Shown piece after piece: positions 1 to 8,713 of a stretch of 64,000 nucleotides of DNA (the first letter of the stretch is position 1; the number at the start of each line of letters is the position of its first letter). The stretch lies in the NCBI GenBank assembly GCA_028716365.1, contig JAQUPZ010000009.1:124001-188000 (forward strand), given 5' to 3'. The translations under genes and the position numbers were made by a program. Under the pieces are notes generated by a model that did no database searches, was not told the DNA's origin, and worked only from the letters and a program-made list of their open reading frames with translations. Source of the stretch: Kiritimatiellia bacterium (GTDB lineage Bacteria; Verrucomicrobiota; Kiritimatiellia; UBA8416; YA12-FULL-48-11).

Positions 1-1600
1 GGCCCGTAACCGCAAATGGAACGCTATACGGATAATAATCGAAGAAAACCAACCGGTTTTCAATACGGGCCCTTACATTCTCCACCCAATCCCATGCACC
101 TCTGTCACACCTTACGGTATAAGGCGCAGGCCACCTGAAAAGATTTGATCCGCCTGCAATGAGTAAAAATAAAACCGCAATACCTCCGGTCACCAGATGC
201 AAGGGTTTGGGAGCCTTCTGAATTATCGTTTGCAGCCATGAGGCAACTGACGGCAGAATTCCGACAACCGCAATGAGATATACAGGCAACAAACGGCGTT
301 GGCTCCAAAGCCCCATTTGCTCAGCTCCTTTGAGATAAGCAAACACCGGGAAAGCCAGCAATACCACCATCAACGCCATCCTCGCACGGACATTCCGCCG
401 GGAAACAAGGATATATCCAACCGCCAGGATAAGCAAACTCCCCAGACAGAGACGTACTCCTGAACCCGCTTCAATAAGTCCGCGACACACAAAGGTCTTT
501 TGTGACCACAACATTGCGGAGAATGTTATTGGAATAACACTCAACATTAAGGGGAGACAGGTGACAAAATGCCTGTTTCTCTCGGAAAGTTTCTGATACC
601 AGCCAGACCAAACCGGCTTTGTCAATACGGCAACTGCTGTAACAATGATCATCAATCCGGCACATGCAAGTGTTATCCGATGCGAAGCACTGACAATAAA
701 GTTGTGTTTTATCCCGAACCAGTCCAGGTGACCATATGGTGAACAGGCATACATCGCCATCCCAATCATTACTACAAACCCTATACCGAAAGAAACTACC
801 CCGGCTGATATATCTTTGAGCCGTTCATTCAAATCCAGCACAAACAGCATTAGGAGGGGTAACGAGACGACAATCATTGCAGGATGAAAACTTATGGCCA
901 ACCCGAGGGCGAGATAAGAAAACCGCGAAATCCGTTTACCCTCAGGACAGGTCAACCAGTTTAGCAGAGCAAGGGTAAGAAGCACCGACGCCACGGACTC
1001 CACGTAGAAACCTCTCAATAACCATGCAGGCAATGGCGATCCGACAAGTAATGCGGCAGCAAGTATAAGGCCCAGCCAGCTTCCATATGCCATCCCGACA
1101 AGAAGAACAACTGCAGAAAACAGCAACCCGATAACTGGAACCAGATAATCAAGTGCATCTCCCGGAACAATGGCATCAAATCCCACTGCACAAAGCGGGA
1201 GAAGAGGATAAAAGAAAGGTTCAGTTTCACATTTATCAAGCGATTTGACCAGGAAAGACCTGTCGCGGGTATTACGTTCTTTCATTGAGGGAAGAAGCAT
1301 GAACTTGTTGCGAATGTCACGCGGAGCTTCCATTAGGACCCGGTCGGTTTCATGCATAGTCCGTCCGGCTTGGAATGCCCTGGCCATCAGACGGTATCCC
1401 GAATTATCCAGGCCGGCAAACGTATCCTCATGCGGCCTTAAAAGGAAAATCGCAGAAAACACCATCGCTACTATCGCTATAACACGAACTTTTGTACTGC
1501 AATCTGCAAGTCGTTCCCGCAGGTTACGAACAATTCCGAACGTAACCCCGAAGATACTGATCAGCAGAAACAAAAGCAGAGATATGGCAAGAATATTCAT
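1..1600 (-). CDS. Multi-pass membrane glycosyltransferase, GT39-like (C-terminus beyond window edge)
   Basis: The minus strand is open from an ATG at 1598-1600 to the window edge (about 533 codons), so the gene is cut only at its C-terminus. It opens with a hydrophobic helix, followed by a charged loop with LLRPHEDTFAGLDNSGYR near residues 50-67. Eight or more hydrophobic segments follow. An acidic first loop after TM1 and many helices are the layout of GT39/PMT-like enzymes, which move sugars from polyprenyl-phosphate donors on the outer face of the inner membrane. The end (VENVRARIENRLVFFDYYPY) looks like the start of the soluble C-terminal part. The closest relatives in the window by layout are the membrane proteins at 4452, 6198 and 12123. 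The acceptor cannot be told. No clear Shine-Dalgarno precedes the ATG. Confidence 0.8.
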   Translation of the reverse strand, partial: MNILAISLLLFLLISIFGVTFGIVRNLRERLADCSTKVRVIAIVAMVFSAIFLLRPHEDTFAGLDNSGYRLMARAFQAGRTMHETDRVLMEAPRDIRNKFMLLPSMKERNTRDRSFLVKSLDKCETEPFFYPLLPLCAVGFDAIVPGDALDYLVPVIGLLFSAVVLLVGMAYGSWLGLILAAALLVGSPLPAWLLRGFYVESVASVLLTLALLNWLTCPEGKRISRFSYLALGLAISFHPAMIVVSLPLLMLFVLDLNERLKDISAGVVSFGIGFVVMIGMAMYACSPYGHLDWFGIKHNFIVSASHRITLACAGLMIIVTAVAVLTKPVWSGWYQKLSERNRHFVTCLPLMLSVIPITFSAMLWSQKTFVCRGLIEAGSGVRLCLGSLLILAVGYILVSRRNVRARMALMVVLLAFPVFAYLKGAEQMGLWSQRRLLPVYLIAVVGILPSVASWLQTIIQKAPKPLHLVTGGIAVLFLLIAGGSNLFRWPAPYTVRCDRGAWDWVENVRARIENRLVFFDYYPYSVPFAVTG

Positions 1601-1647
1601 ATTAACCAAACAAATGGATCATCTATCAGGCCAGAAAACACCTTTCA

Positions 1648-1776
1648 TTATTTTGTATTTTTCTTTACCGGACGATCCGGGTTCGGCACTGTGTAGATTG
1701 CAACATCCTTGTTATCAAGTACTTTCTTGAATCTTGGATCCATATCAATATCCCTCAGAAAGTAATCCGGATATAT
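1648..1776 (-). pseudogene. C-terminal remnant of a GT39-like membrane transferase
   Basis: A short open stretch bounded upstream by an in-frame TGA encodes YPDYFLRDIDMDPRFKKV, then a tail containing AIYTVPNPDRP. It closely resembles the very end of the membrane protein at 12123-13766 (GVYPDFFVKDIARDRRF ... ITIYSVPFPGQ): same order, same spacing, about 40 residues. No start codon or upstream membrane part remains. I read it as the surviving 3' end of a lost transferase gene directly upstream of the intact one at 1-1600. Confidence 0.6.
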
Positions 1777-1843
1777 TCACAAAAAAGGTTAATAATAATT
1801 AACGGAAAAGCCTATATCGTCAGTCAGTTTCGCGTTAAGCATT

Positions 1844-2800
1844 TTACTCGCCATCCATATCACATGTTCTTTCTGCGACCATATACATGATGTCAAAAGT
1901 ATTGATCGGCACGCACAAGTGTTTTGGAATCCATAAATGCAGTTTCCCGAGAGTAATGTTATCTTTTTTATTGAGAATGAATAGAGAGTAGAATATTTGT
2001 CGTACACTTCTCCAGACAGGTGGATAGGATATGGACTTTACCCTGAACCCGTGTTTCCGCAAAAACATGGTAAGCGTCTTGGCCGAGAAATAGCTCAAGT
2101 GAGTCGGGGGGTGAATTAGCCGCCATCGGGCTTTTTGGAATCTTGCGACTAACGAATCAATGTCTCCTGTTGTAATGTGTATTCGGCCCCCCAATGCTAT
2201 TTCTCTCGATATCTTTTCGATAACACCGGACGGATTCGGCAAGTGTTCAATGACATCCCACAAGAAGACATCGGAGTAAGGAGTCTGCGGTGGTGGTAGA
2301 ATTAGATAGTCCGTGTTTTCACAATTCTGTTGTAAGTTCATCTTGGCATACGTCACGGCCTCTTTCGCAATATCAATCCCATAATATCGAGCGCGTTTAA
2401 ACGTCGCTGTGAATTGACGAGCGAAGAATCCATACGCACAACCTATCTCCAAGGCTCTGGCAATAGCGTGTTCGCCGAACATTTTTCTGATTTCTCTGAT
2501 TCGCCCCAGGAAGTTTCTTTCAATAACCGAACTGTCATTCTTGTAGTCCATATACTCATCACCATTGAAATATGCGTCTGTGTATATTAATCTTAAATCA
2601 ACGGTTTCATCCAACGGCGCGAAAACAAATCCACAATTCACACATTTCAATAAATCAGATCGGTGATAGCTCACATGGCTGTACTCGCCGCAAACAATAC
2701 ATGGCATCCGATTTGTCTTTGGACGGGCTAATACCGAATCGCCCGCAACACACAATTCCCCTTGCGCGGATAATTCAGTCCTCTTCAAAGGTCGTTCCAT
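1844..2800 (-). CDS. Class I SAM-dependent methyltransferase with N-terminal zinc ribbon
   Basis: About 318 aa from the ATG at 2798-2800. Two CxxC pairs (C34, C37, C53, C56) form a zinc-ribbon-like start. The SAM-binding motif I ALEIGCAYGFF is at about residues 116-126, and LWDVIEHLPNP is the usual motif II/post-II of Methyltransf_23-type enzymes. Such zinc-ribbon methyltransferases are common in O-antigen and capsule loci, where they methylate sugars. No start has a good ribosome site. The ATG at 2705-2707, just before the first CxxC, is a plausible alternative, and the 30 residues between the two lack recognisable structure. It is transcribed towards the edge-cut membrane transferase, with the remnant at 1648 between them. 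Confidence 0.8.
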   Translation of the reverse strand: MERPLKRTELSAQGELCVAGDSVLARPKTNRMPCIVCGEYSHVSYHRSDLLKCVNCGFVFAPLDETVDLRLIYTDAYFNGDEYMDYKNDSSVIERNFLGRIREIRKMFGEHAIARALEIGCAYGFFARQFTATFKRARYYGIDIAKEAVTYAKMNLQQNCENTDYLILPPPQTPYSDVFLWDVIEHLPNPSGVIEKISREIALGGRIHITTGDIDSLVARFQKARWRLIHPPTHLSYFSAKTLTMFLRKHGFRVKSISYPPVWRSVRQIFYSLFILNKKDNITLGKLHLWIPKHLCVPINTFDIMYMVAERTCDMDGE

Positions 2801-2935
2801 AACAAACCATATCGGCCAATACCTCGACAATCAAGATTGGAAGGACATTGGAGGTACGACAAACTTCTTCAATCCCAGTTGAACAGCAGCCGACAACACT
2901 CACGCAACGATCCATAGTCAATAATAATCTTGTTT

Positions 2936-3913
2936 CTATTGTGCAGGCTTTGCCGCGTCATCGCGCGGTTTTTGAGGGGTGAACGCTTGAGCAGGCTTTG
3001 GTCTAATTCGATAAATTGGATATTTTCGCACATCTTCATAGATGCGGCTGACATATTCCGACATAATTGCCAATACGCCAAAAATGGCGCTAAAGAAAAA
3101 AGCCATGAGCGCTATGAGAGAAGTCCATCCCGGCACTACCTTATGCTGCACGTAGGCGATCAAAACGAACACGGTATATGCCATGCCCAGGATGGCCGAT
3201 CCAGACATTAAGAAAAGACTTATTCGCAATGGCGATGATGAAAACGCAAACCAACCATCCATAGCCAAAGAAAGCATTCTCCCAAATCTATACTTGGATA
3301 CTCCACTTATGCGCGGCATGACCTCATAAGGCAAAAAGAACGTGGGCAACGATAATGAGGCAAGTAGTACGCGCAGATTACGATAGCGATCCGGATACTG
3401 CCGTAGAACATCAACCGCGCATCTTTGAAGTACCCTGAAATCAGATGCACCTTTCTGAAGCTTTGCTTCCGGGATTAACATATTGATACTCCGGTAAAAA
3501 CAAATACTCAGCAGGTTCTTAATCAAACCCTGCTGGCGACCTGTTCGTATTGCCTGAATCACGGCTATATCAGGATTCACCCGTGCGAACTCGACCATCT
3601 TTACGGCAGTTTCCACCGGATGCTGACCATCACCGTCCATCATCAGCACCAGATCCGCATCACTCTGATCCAAACCCGCAATAATTGCCTTCTGATGCCC
3701 GTGATTACCCCACAAATGTATCACATGAATACGAGAATCTGTTCGGGCCAGTCCTTCAAGCATATCACCTGTACTATCTGACGAACCATCATCTACCAGC
3801 ACATACCTACTCAACAGTCCTGGAATGCGGGACAATTCCTTCGTCAATTGCGCAAGAAAAACCGGAATACATTCAGATTCATTATAAAATGGTATTATTA
3901 CGTCCAATTTCAT
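2936..3913 (-). CDS. GT2 polyprenyl-phosphate sugar transferase, GtrB/DPM1-like
   Basis: 325 aa. The GT2 core starts at once (DVIIPFYNESE), with DDGSSDSTGD at 41-50 and MDGDGQHPVE at 92-101, the signature of the DPM1/GtrB/ArnC branch. Two hydrophobic helices in the last third and a short basic tail fit a GtrB-type membrane-anchored enzyme. This family transfers a sugar from a nucleotide donor to undecaprenyl phosphate. The product would serve GT-C/GT39-like membrane transferases, of which four are in this locus, two of them (4452, 6198) close upstream, so it may be their donor-making partner. Its ATG lies 8 nt after the stop of the PA14 gene. Confidence 0.85.
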   Translation of the reverse strand: MKLDVIIPFYNESECIPVFLAQLTKELSRIPGLLSRYVLVDDGSSDSTGDMLEGLARTDSRIHVIHLWGNHGHQKAIIAGLDQSDADLVLMMDGDGQHPVETAVKMVEFARVNPDIAVIQAIRTGRQQGLIKNLLSICFYRSINMLIPEAKLQKGASDFRVLQRCAVDVLRQYPDRYRNLRVLLASLSLPTFFLPYEVMPRISGVSKYRFGRMLSLAMDGWFAFSSSPLRISLFLMSGSAILGMAYTVFVLIAYVQHKVVPGWTSLIALMAFFFSAIFGVLAIMSEYVSRIYEDVRKYPIYRIRPKPAQAFTPQKPRDDAAKPAQ

Positions 3914-3921
3914 TTATATCT

Positions 3922-4455
3922 CTATTTCTTTGTAATATAAGGAGTCTTTACAATCGTATTGGCACGAATCGGCCCACCACACCAATGCAATCTTATAGCA
4001 GAGTGACCAGCTTTATTGAAATGCTCGATTCGCAAGACATGTTTACCAGCCTTTAAAGTCTTCCTGCCATGAGAACCGAGCACCCAGTTGTGCTGGTTCC
4101 ACCGATCTATCACCTTTTCCTCGTCAATATACAATCGCGCCCCATCATCTGACTGCAAATAAAATTCATATTCTCCTCCCGCCGGAATATGAAGAAACCC
4201 TTCCCAGCGCGCAGAAAACATCTTGCGGGGCACCCGCCAGGCCGCATACCTGCCATCGTATGTTCTTGCTACTTCTCTCTCGGTCCGGCGGCAGATAAAT
4301 TCTTCAAAATCTTTTCCCTTGTAATAACTCACGACCAATCCACCGGGAAAAAACCGCGACACGACCCGCTTGCCCACGACTAAAATCGCATGTCCTCTAA
4401 AGAGGATTAATAGCGCCAGCCCCACAAAGATACAAGCGATAATTTGCCGGTTCAT
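3922..4455 (-). CDS. Small membrane-anchored PA14-domain protein
   Basis: 177 aa. One N-terminal hydrophobic helix (residues about 4-22) without an obvious signal-peptidase site is followed by a single PA14 fold. RWEGFLHIPAGGEYEFYL, SDDGARLYIDEEKVID and GKHVLRIEHFNKAGHSAIRL are typical PA14 strands, including the DDGARLYID carbohydrate-binding signature. PA14 domains usually bind sugars in glycosidases and adhesins; a lone anchored copy would face the periplasm. Its ATG overlaps the TGA of the upstream membrane transferase (ATGA), so the two are probably translated together, which suggests that it holds or presents the glycan to that enzyme. No catalytic domain is present. Confidence 0.75.
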   Translation of the reverse strand: MNRQIIACIFVGLALLILFRGHAILVVGKRVVSRFFPGGLVVSYYKGKDFEEFICRRTEREVARTYDGRYAAWRVPRKMFSARWEGFLHIPAGGEYEFYLQSDDGARLYIDEEKVIDRWNQHNWVLGSHGRKTLKAGKHVLRIEHFNKAGHSAIRLHWCGGPIRANTIVKTPYITKK

Positions 4456-6149
4456 AATTTTCGTTTTGTATACCTGGCCACCCGAATACCGGGATTACCA
4501 ACACTACGTTCCATACAAAACTGGTAACCACAAGATTCCATCTGATTCGCCTCATTTTGAGCAACATCACCCACCAGATATACATCGTTGGCATCTAAAA
4601 CCTTTGGCAGCCCCTCACTCAACGTGACTTCAACAGCCGGCCGGCCGGGGTAACGCCGGAAATAGTTTTTCTCACAGGCCTTTATCCGGGAAACAATCGT
4701 TCCTTTCTGTGCGATATTGATGTCATGAAAACGGTTGAGTTGTCGACAGAACGGGAGAACTCCTTCTTGAAAAAGTCGCCCCGCCACAATATGCACACGG
4801 CCAGGTTTATTCGTCCTCATACTGGAGTCCCTGATATCCTGTGCGACGACAGGTACTGTCTTGCGATATTCATAATTGTCGCGGTAAAAGGACCTGGTTT
4901 TTTTATACTGTCCACCGATGTCACTGGTCATGAATACAATTGAACCCACGGCCCATAACATACATGCCGCATAAAGTCGCTGTTGCCACAGCATTTGTAT
5001 CACAAGAACCTGGATCAACAGCACGGCAGTGGATGCAAAAACAAACACAGGTAGATAATATTTCACAAGCATGCCGGACCATGGAAGATTGATGACCCAG
5101 AACCCTGCAAATATACCGGCAAATACAATAATACCAATCGTCGAAGCGGTCATGGAACGGACTACGCCGGTTGCATACTGAATACGGCTCCGAACCGCCA
5201 GAATGCTAACAATGACAGCCAACCCACTCCCGACGACAAACATAGGAAGAAGAGGTATAGCTGAACACATAATTTCCAGTGACAGACCGATACGATCCAG
5301 CGGGATTTCCTGCAACTTGTAGTTCTGAGAGACATAATTGCCTGAACGATACACGTATACTGCTATAAGAAGCAGACATGTCAGCAATCCGATAATCATG
5401 GCATGTCTTACCGCAAAACGCCTGAACTCGCGGTTCTCGCGCGCAGAACGAAAAAAGCCCCAGGCAAGCAGGACCATAACTACCGGTACAAGCACAATCG
5501 TTGTTTCCTTCATTGCAAAGGCCATGAGAAGAAAACAGATCCCGGAAACTTCAACCCATGGCCTGGGCACCTTACCCTCAAGGGCTTTTGCCATGGAAGC
5601 CAAGTAAAGGCTGATGAACAACAGCTGCCCTATCTCCCCACTGTCACAGTAATTCACAAGAAAGTTCTCACATACCGCAGTATTGGACACCGCATATATC
5701 GGCAATATAAGCGCGCTCCACCATGCGCCAGTCAAACACCATGTAAGCCATGAAAGGGTCGACACAGCAATTACAAGAGACACAAACAAATATATCACAT
5801 GGGTCTGCAAATCACCATTTATTCGATCTTTTATCGGCACCTCAGGGTCATGATAAAAAATATCTCCATTAAGAACCATTGTAAGAATAAAAGGAACACA
5901 ATAATATAACTGGTGCAGTGGACGTATCCGTCCCCCTTGATATGCATCTCCACGCAGGTTCGCGATATAACCATGTATTCCGTCACTCCATATCGAATAG
6001 ACTCCTTTACTAATATTCCCTTCCGCAACCCTGGTATAACGTAACTCGGGTGCAAAAGCGCGATGGTGGAAAATGAATACCAAAAGAGCAGACCACAACA
6101 ACAAGGCCGCTGATTTTACGACTGTTTTGCCTATTTTAATATTACTCAA
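4452..6149 (-). CDS. Multi-pass membrane protein, GT39-like glycosyltransferase candidate
   Basis: 565 aa with a first helix near residues 10-28, a long extracytoplasmic loop with RYTRVAEGNISKGVYSIW, some ten further hydrophobic segments, and a soluble C-terminal part of about 140 residues (VHIVAGRLFQEGVLPF onward). This is the general build of bacterial GT-C enzymes using polyprenyl-phosphate sugars, although I see no diagnostic ExD signature, so the activity is inferred from topology and context. It overlaps the PA14 gene by ATGA and lies 48 nt downstream of the next membrane transferase. An O-antigen polymerase-like role is possible. Confidence 0.65.
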   Translation of the reverse strand: MSNIKIGKTVVKSAALLLWSALLVFIFHHRAFAPELRYTRVAEGNISKGVYSIWSDGIHGYIANLRGDAYQGGRIRPLHQLYYCVPFILTMVLNGDIFYHDPEVPIKDRINGDLQTHVIYLFVSLVIAVSTLSWLTWCLTGAWWSALILPIYAVSNTAVCENFLVNYCDSGEIGQLLFISLYLASMAKALEGKVPRPWVEVSGICFLLMAFAMKETTIVLVPVVMVLLAWGFFRSARENREFRRFAVRHAMIIGLLTCLLLIAVYVYRSGNYVSQNYKLQEIPLDRIGLSLEIMCSAIPLLPMFVVGSGLAVIVSILAVRSRIQYATGVVRSMTASTIGIIVFAGIFAGFWVINLPWSGMLVKYYLPVFVFASTAVLLIQVLVIQMLWQQRLYAACMLWAVGSIVFMTSDIGGQYKKTRSFYRDNYEYRKTVPVVAQDIRDSSMRTNKPGRVHIVAGRLFQEGVLPFCRQLNRFHDINIAQKGTIVSRIKACEKNYFRRYPGRPAVEVTLSEGLPKVLDANDVYLVGDVAQNEANQMESCGYQFCMERSVGNPGIRVARYTKRKL

Positions 6150-6197
6150 TTGATATCACCGGGACGATAGTACTAGACTCTTTTCACCACAATCCCA

Positions 6198-7598
6198 TCA
6201 TTCCACTTGGATTCCATATTTATTGGCAATAAACAAGATCCGATCCTCGTGGCCAGGGCCATACGGATTCCACCTGGCACTGGGGTCGTAACCGACGCCT
6301 TTCACGCTTCGGAATCGTATTGCCTGCGATAGAAAACTATGCGCAGAATGAGTCCACGGGAATATCCATGCTTTGGCTATAGACGTCGAAGGGGGCTGGG
6401 CGGTGTAAATCGAACCCCCGGCCACACGCGAAACATCCCCTGCCCATGCCTGATACTCCCGCCAACCCGCCGTCATCCAGGTTTCGTTGACCAACAGCCA
6501 CATCGTCAACAGCACCAGCAATCCCCGTCCGCCCGGCAGAACAGGCGTGGCACTGCCTTCCCGCGTTACCAGAACCAGCCAAACGCAATATATCAGCGGC
6601 AAAATCAGATTGAGCGTTCTGAATGGATAGCTGTAGCGGACCATCGTCGCGTGCTGAATAGCGCACAGAACCGTCAGGAGCGCAAAAAAAATGCCCAGAA
6701 TCCAGAGCCTCGATCGCCCTGACAATAAAATACGCGGTAATGGACGCCCTTTAAATTTCATCTCTAGCCAGAAGTGTCCGCAGACTCCCACGAACCAGGA
6801 AGTGATGAGGACAAGATAGACGGGATATGTAGTCCAACTCAGCATCGAGAGCAAACTGGCTTGATTGGGATTGTCGGAGGAATGCAGCAGCCTCCACGTA
6901 TTGATCGCCACGCTTGCCGCAAAAATCAACATCGTTCCAAGGCCAATCACCCGGGAGCTGATGGACATACCCGACCAGCGCGGCCAAATCCGCCAGGTCA
7001 GCAACATCAGCAGAACGCAAGAATAGAAAGCCCAGAACTCATACAAAGCAAAAGAAAGTGCCCCGATGACTGTTAACGCCAACCAAGAACCTATTTTTTC
7101 CGGTACGAAAGTGGTCACCAGAACCACTGCCAGCATGAAAATCGCCGTTGGTGTGTGTAAGTCCGTAATCATAAACAATTCGCTATAGCCCATCATAAGC
7201 CACAACATCACGATATACACTAATGCCTGCAAATGCATTCCTCGCCGCAACAGAATAAATATGAAAAGCCCATGCAGCAAGGCCAACGGGAGTATATAAC
7301 CTGCGCCAAAGCACCACGCCAGCCAACGGATGTCCAAACAGCCCGCCGAGAGTGCCAACACCGTTGGCCACTGGGTCAGGAGATATGTAGCTGCCCGCCC
7401 TTCCGCCGCAAAATTCACGGAATGATGCTCCAGGATATACATAAAGAAATAAGCGCCATCCGCATAGAAAAACCTAAAGAAGAACAGCGCAGGCAACAGT
7501 CCGATGATAATCCATGCTGCCCAACAGGTGATCATCAACCAGGAACCCCTCAACCAATACGGTTCGCGGCTATTTGTGTCCTTCATTCCATTCGTCAT
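6198..7598 (-). CDS. Multi-pass membrane protein of glycan locus
   Basis: 466 aa, highly hydrophobic. The first helix (about 25-43) is followed by RFFYADGAYFFMYILEHHSV, then about nine more helices and a short soluble C-terminus ending in RILFIANKYGIQVE. The acidic/aromatic loop after TM1 and overall size fit a GT-C-fold glycosyltransferase, but no diagnostic motif could be confirmed. Its ATG overlaps the TGA of the GT4 gene upstream (4-nt overlap, 7595-7598), so both products should be made together. An alternative is a flippase-like or polymerase-like protein. Confidence 0.6.
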   Translation of the reverse strand: MTNGMKDTNSREPYWLRGSWLMITCWAAWIIIGLLPALFFFRFFYADGAYFFMYILEHHSVNFAAEGRAATYLLTQWPTVLALSAGCLDIRWLAWCFGAGYILPLALLHGLFIFILLRRGMHLQALVYIVMLWLMMGYSELFMITDLHTPTAIFMLAVVLVTTFVPEKIGSWLALTVIGALSFALYEFWAFYSCVLLMLLTWRIWPRWSGMSISSRVIGLGTMLIFAASVAINTWRLLHSSDNPNQASLLSMLSWTTYPVYLVLITSWFVGVCGHFWLEMKFKGRPLPRILLSGRSRLWILGIFFALLTVLCAIQHATMVRYSYPFRTLNLILPLIYCVWLVLVTREGSATPVLPGGRGLLVLLTMWLLVNETWMTAGWREYQAWAGDVSRVAGGSIYTAQPPSTSIAKAWIFPWTHSAHSFLSQAIRFRSVKGVGYDPSARWNPYGPGHEDRILFIANKYGIQVE

Positions 7599-8704
7599 GA
7601 CTTACAACCGCTCTTTTGCGTCAGACGCATGTATGCATCGTACAATGCCTTTCTGATGGTGTCGCTGTCGAGATGTCTGGAATAATATGCCCTGGCTGCA
7701 TCGGATAGGCTTATCTTTGCTTTTTCATCTGTTTTCAATACCCGCACCATTTCAACCATGTCACCCGGTTTCTCAACCTCAATCCAAGCGCCATCACCCG
7801 ACGGGAGACCACGCATTGCCCCTTTACGAGCCACAATGGCGCGACCTGCAGCAAGTGCTTCTATTGTCTTAATCTGCACGCCCATCCCTTCGGCAGTTGG
7901 AGCCAGTATTATGCCACACTCTCGATATGGCTGCATTGAATCCACGTAGCCACCTACTTTTACGAAGTTCAAACATGTAACATGATCAGCCAGGCCTCCA
8001 TACACCCTTACCTTTATTTCGTTTTTATCCCACACTTCTTCAATCCATTTAAGTCCGTCGATATTAAACCGACTCGAAGAACCTATAAGGCCGACAGAAT
8101 CAGTTAATGGCAGAAGTTCCGATTGAATAGAAGGAGGGCTCCAAATCGTCTTGCTTACCCCTAATTCATTCAGCCTTTTTTCTTCTTCTTTGGATATTAC
8201 AACAACAAGATCCGCAGATCTTAAATCCTCTACCTCTTTACGTGCCCCCTCCCACATGTAATCAGACCACAGGTCCAGCAGTACAACAACTTTCGGACAT
8301 GCGCACGGTAACCAGGACCAGTAACTATAATTAATCAAAACCAGATCAGTATCTTCCGTATATTTTCTCCACCATTCTGCAGGAAACGCATAACGGTGAT
8401 ACGGATTACTGTGACCAAAGGCTTTCTCCAAACCCAGCGCTTTACAAATCGCCGCATAACCAATACCCAACAACTGGGCTGCCGACATATTGCAGGATTC
8501 CTCCCTCAGAGTTACAGAATAACCCATTTTCTCGATTTCAGAACGCGATTCCGGCGTCCATCCTGCACCGACCGGTTTTGTGGCTGCTGAGATAATCCTG
8601 CATTCGCCAAGTGCCTTCAGAATCTCCAGATGTTTCCACATCTCACGCTTCCCGCCAGTGTCAGCAGGCAGAGGACAATAAGGAATCAACACTACAGATT
8701 TCAT
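7595..8704 (-). CDS. Glycosyltransferase, GT4-like (GT-B fold)
   Basis: 369 aa. N-terminal VVLIPYCPLPADTGGKREM is the usual opening of GT4-type transferases with the glycine-rich acceptor loop. The C-terminal half contains VGLIGSSSRFNIDGLKWIEE and APTAEGMGVQIKTIEALAAG, where the two glutamates eight residues apart correspond to the EX7E nucleotide-sugar site. Cytoplasmic; would add one sugar to the lipid-linked chain. ATG start at 8702-8704, 9 nt after the stop of the next GT4 gene, with ATGA coupling to the membrane protein downstream. Confidence 0.85.
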   Translation of the reverse strand: MKSVVLIPYCPLPADTGGKREMWKHLEILKALGECRIISAATKPVGAGWTPESRSEIEKMGYSVTLREESCNMSAAQLLGIGYAAICKALGLEKAFGHSNPYHRYAFPAEWWRKYTEDTDLVLINYSYWSWLPCACPKVVVLLDLWSDYMWEGARKEVEDLRSADLVVVISKEEEKRLNELGVSKTIWSPPSIQSELLPLTDSVGLIGSSSRFNIDGLKWIEEVWDKNEIKVRVYGGLADHVTCLNFVKVGGYVDSMQPYRECGIILAPTAEGMGVQIKTIEALAAGRAIVARKGAMRGLPSGDGAWIEVEKPGDMVEMVRVLKTDEKAKISLSDAARAYYSRHLDSDTIRKALYDAYMRLTQKSGCKS

Positions 8705-8713
8705 CGGCTTATC

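Noticed and set aside
1245..1730. 161-codon plus-strand open frame
   Set aside because: It lies antisense to the membrane transferase at 1-1600, whose frame is continuous and hydrophobic in the expected pattern. The plus-strand product is Arg/Ser-rich without motifs.
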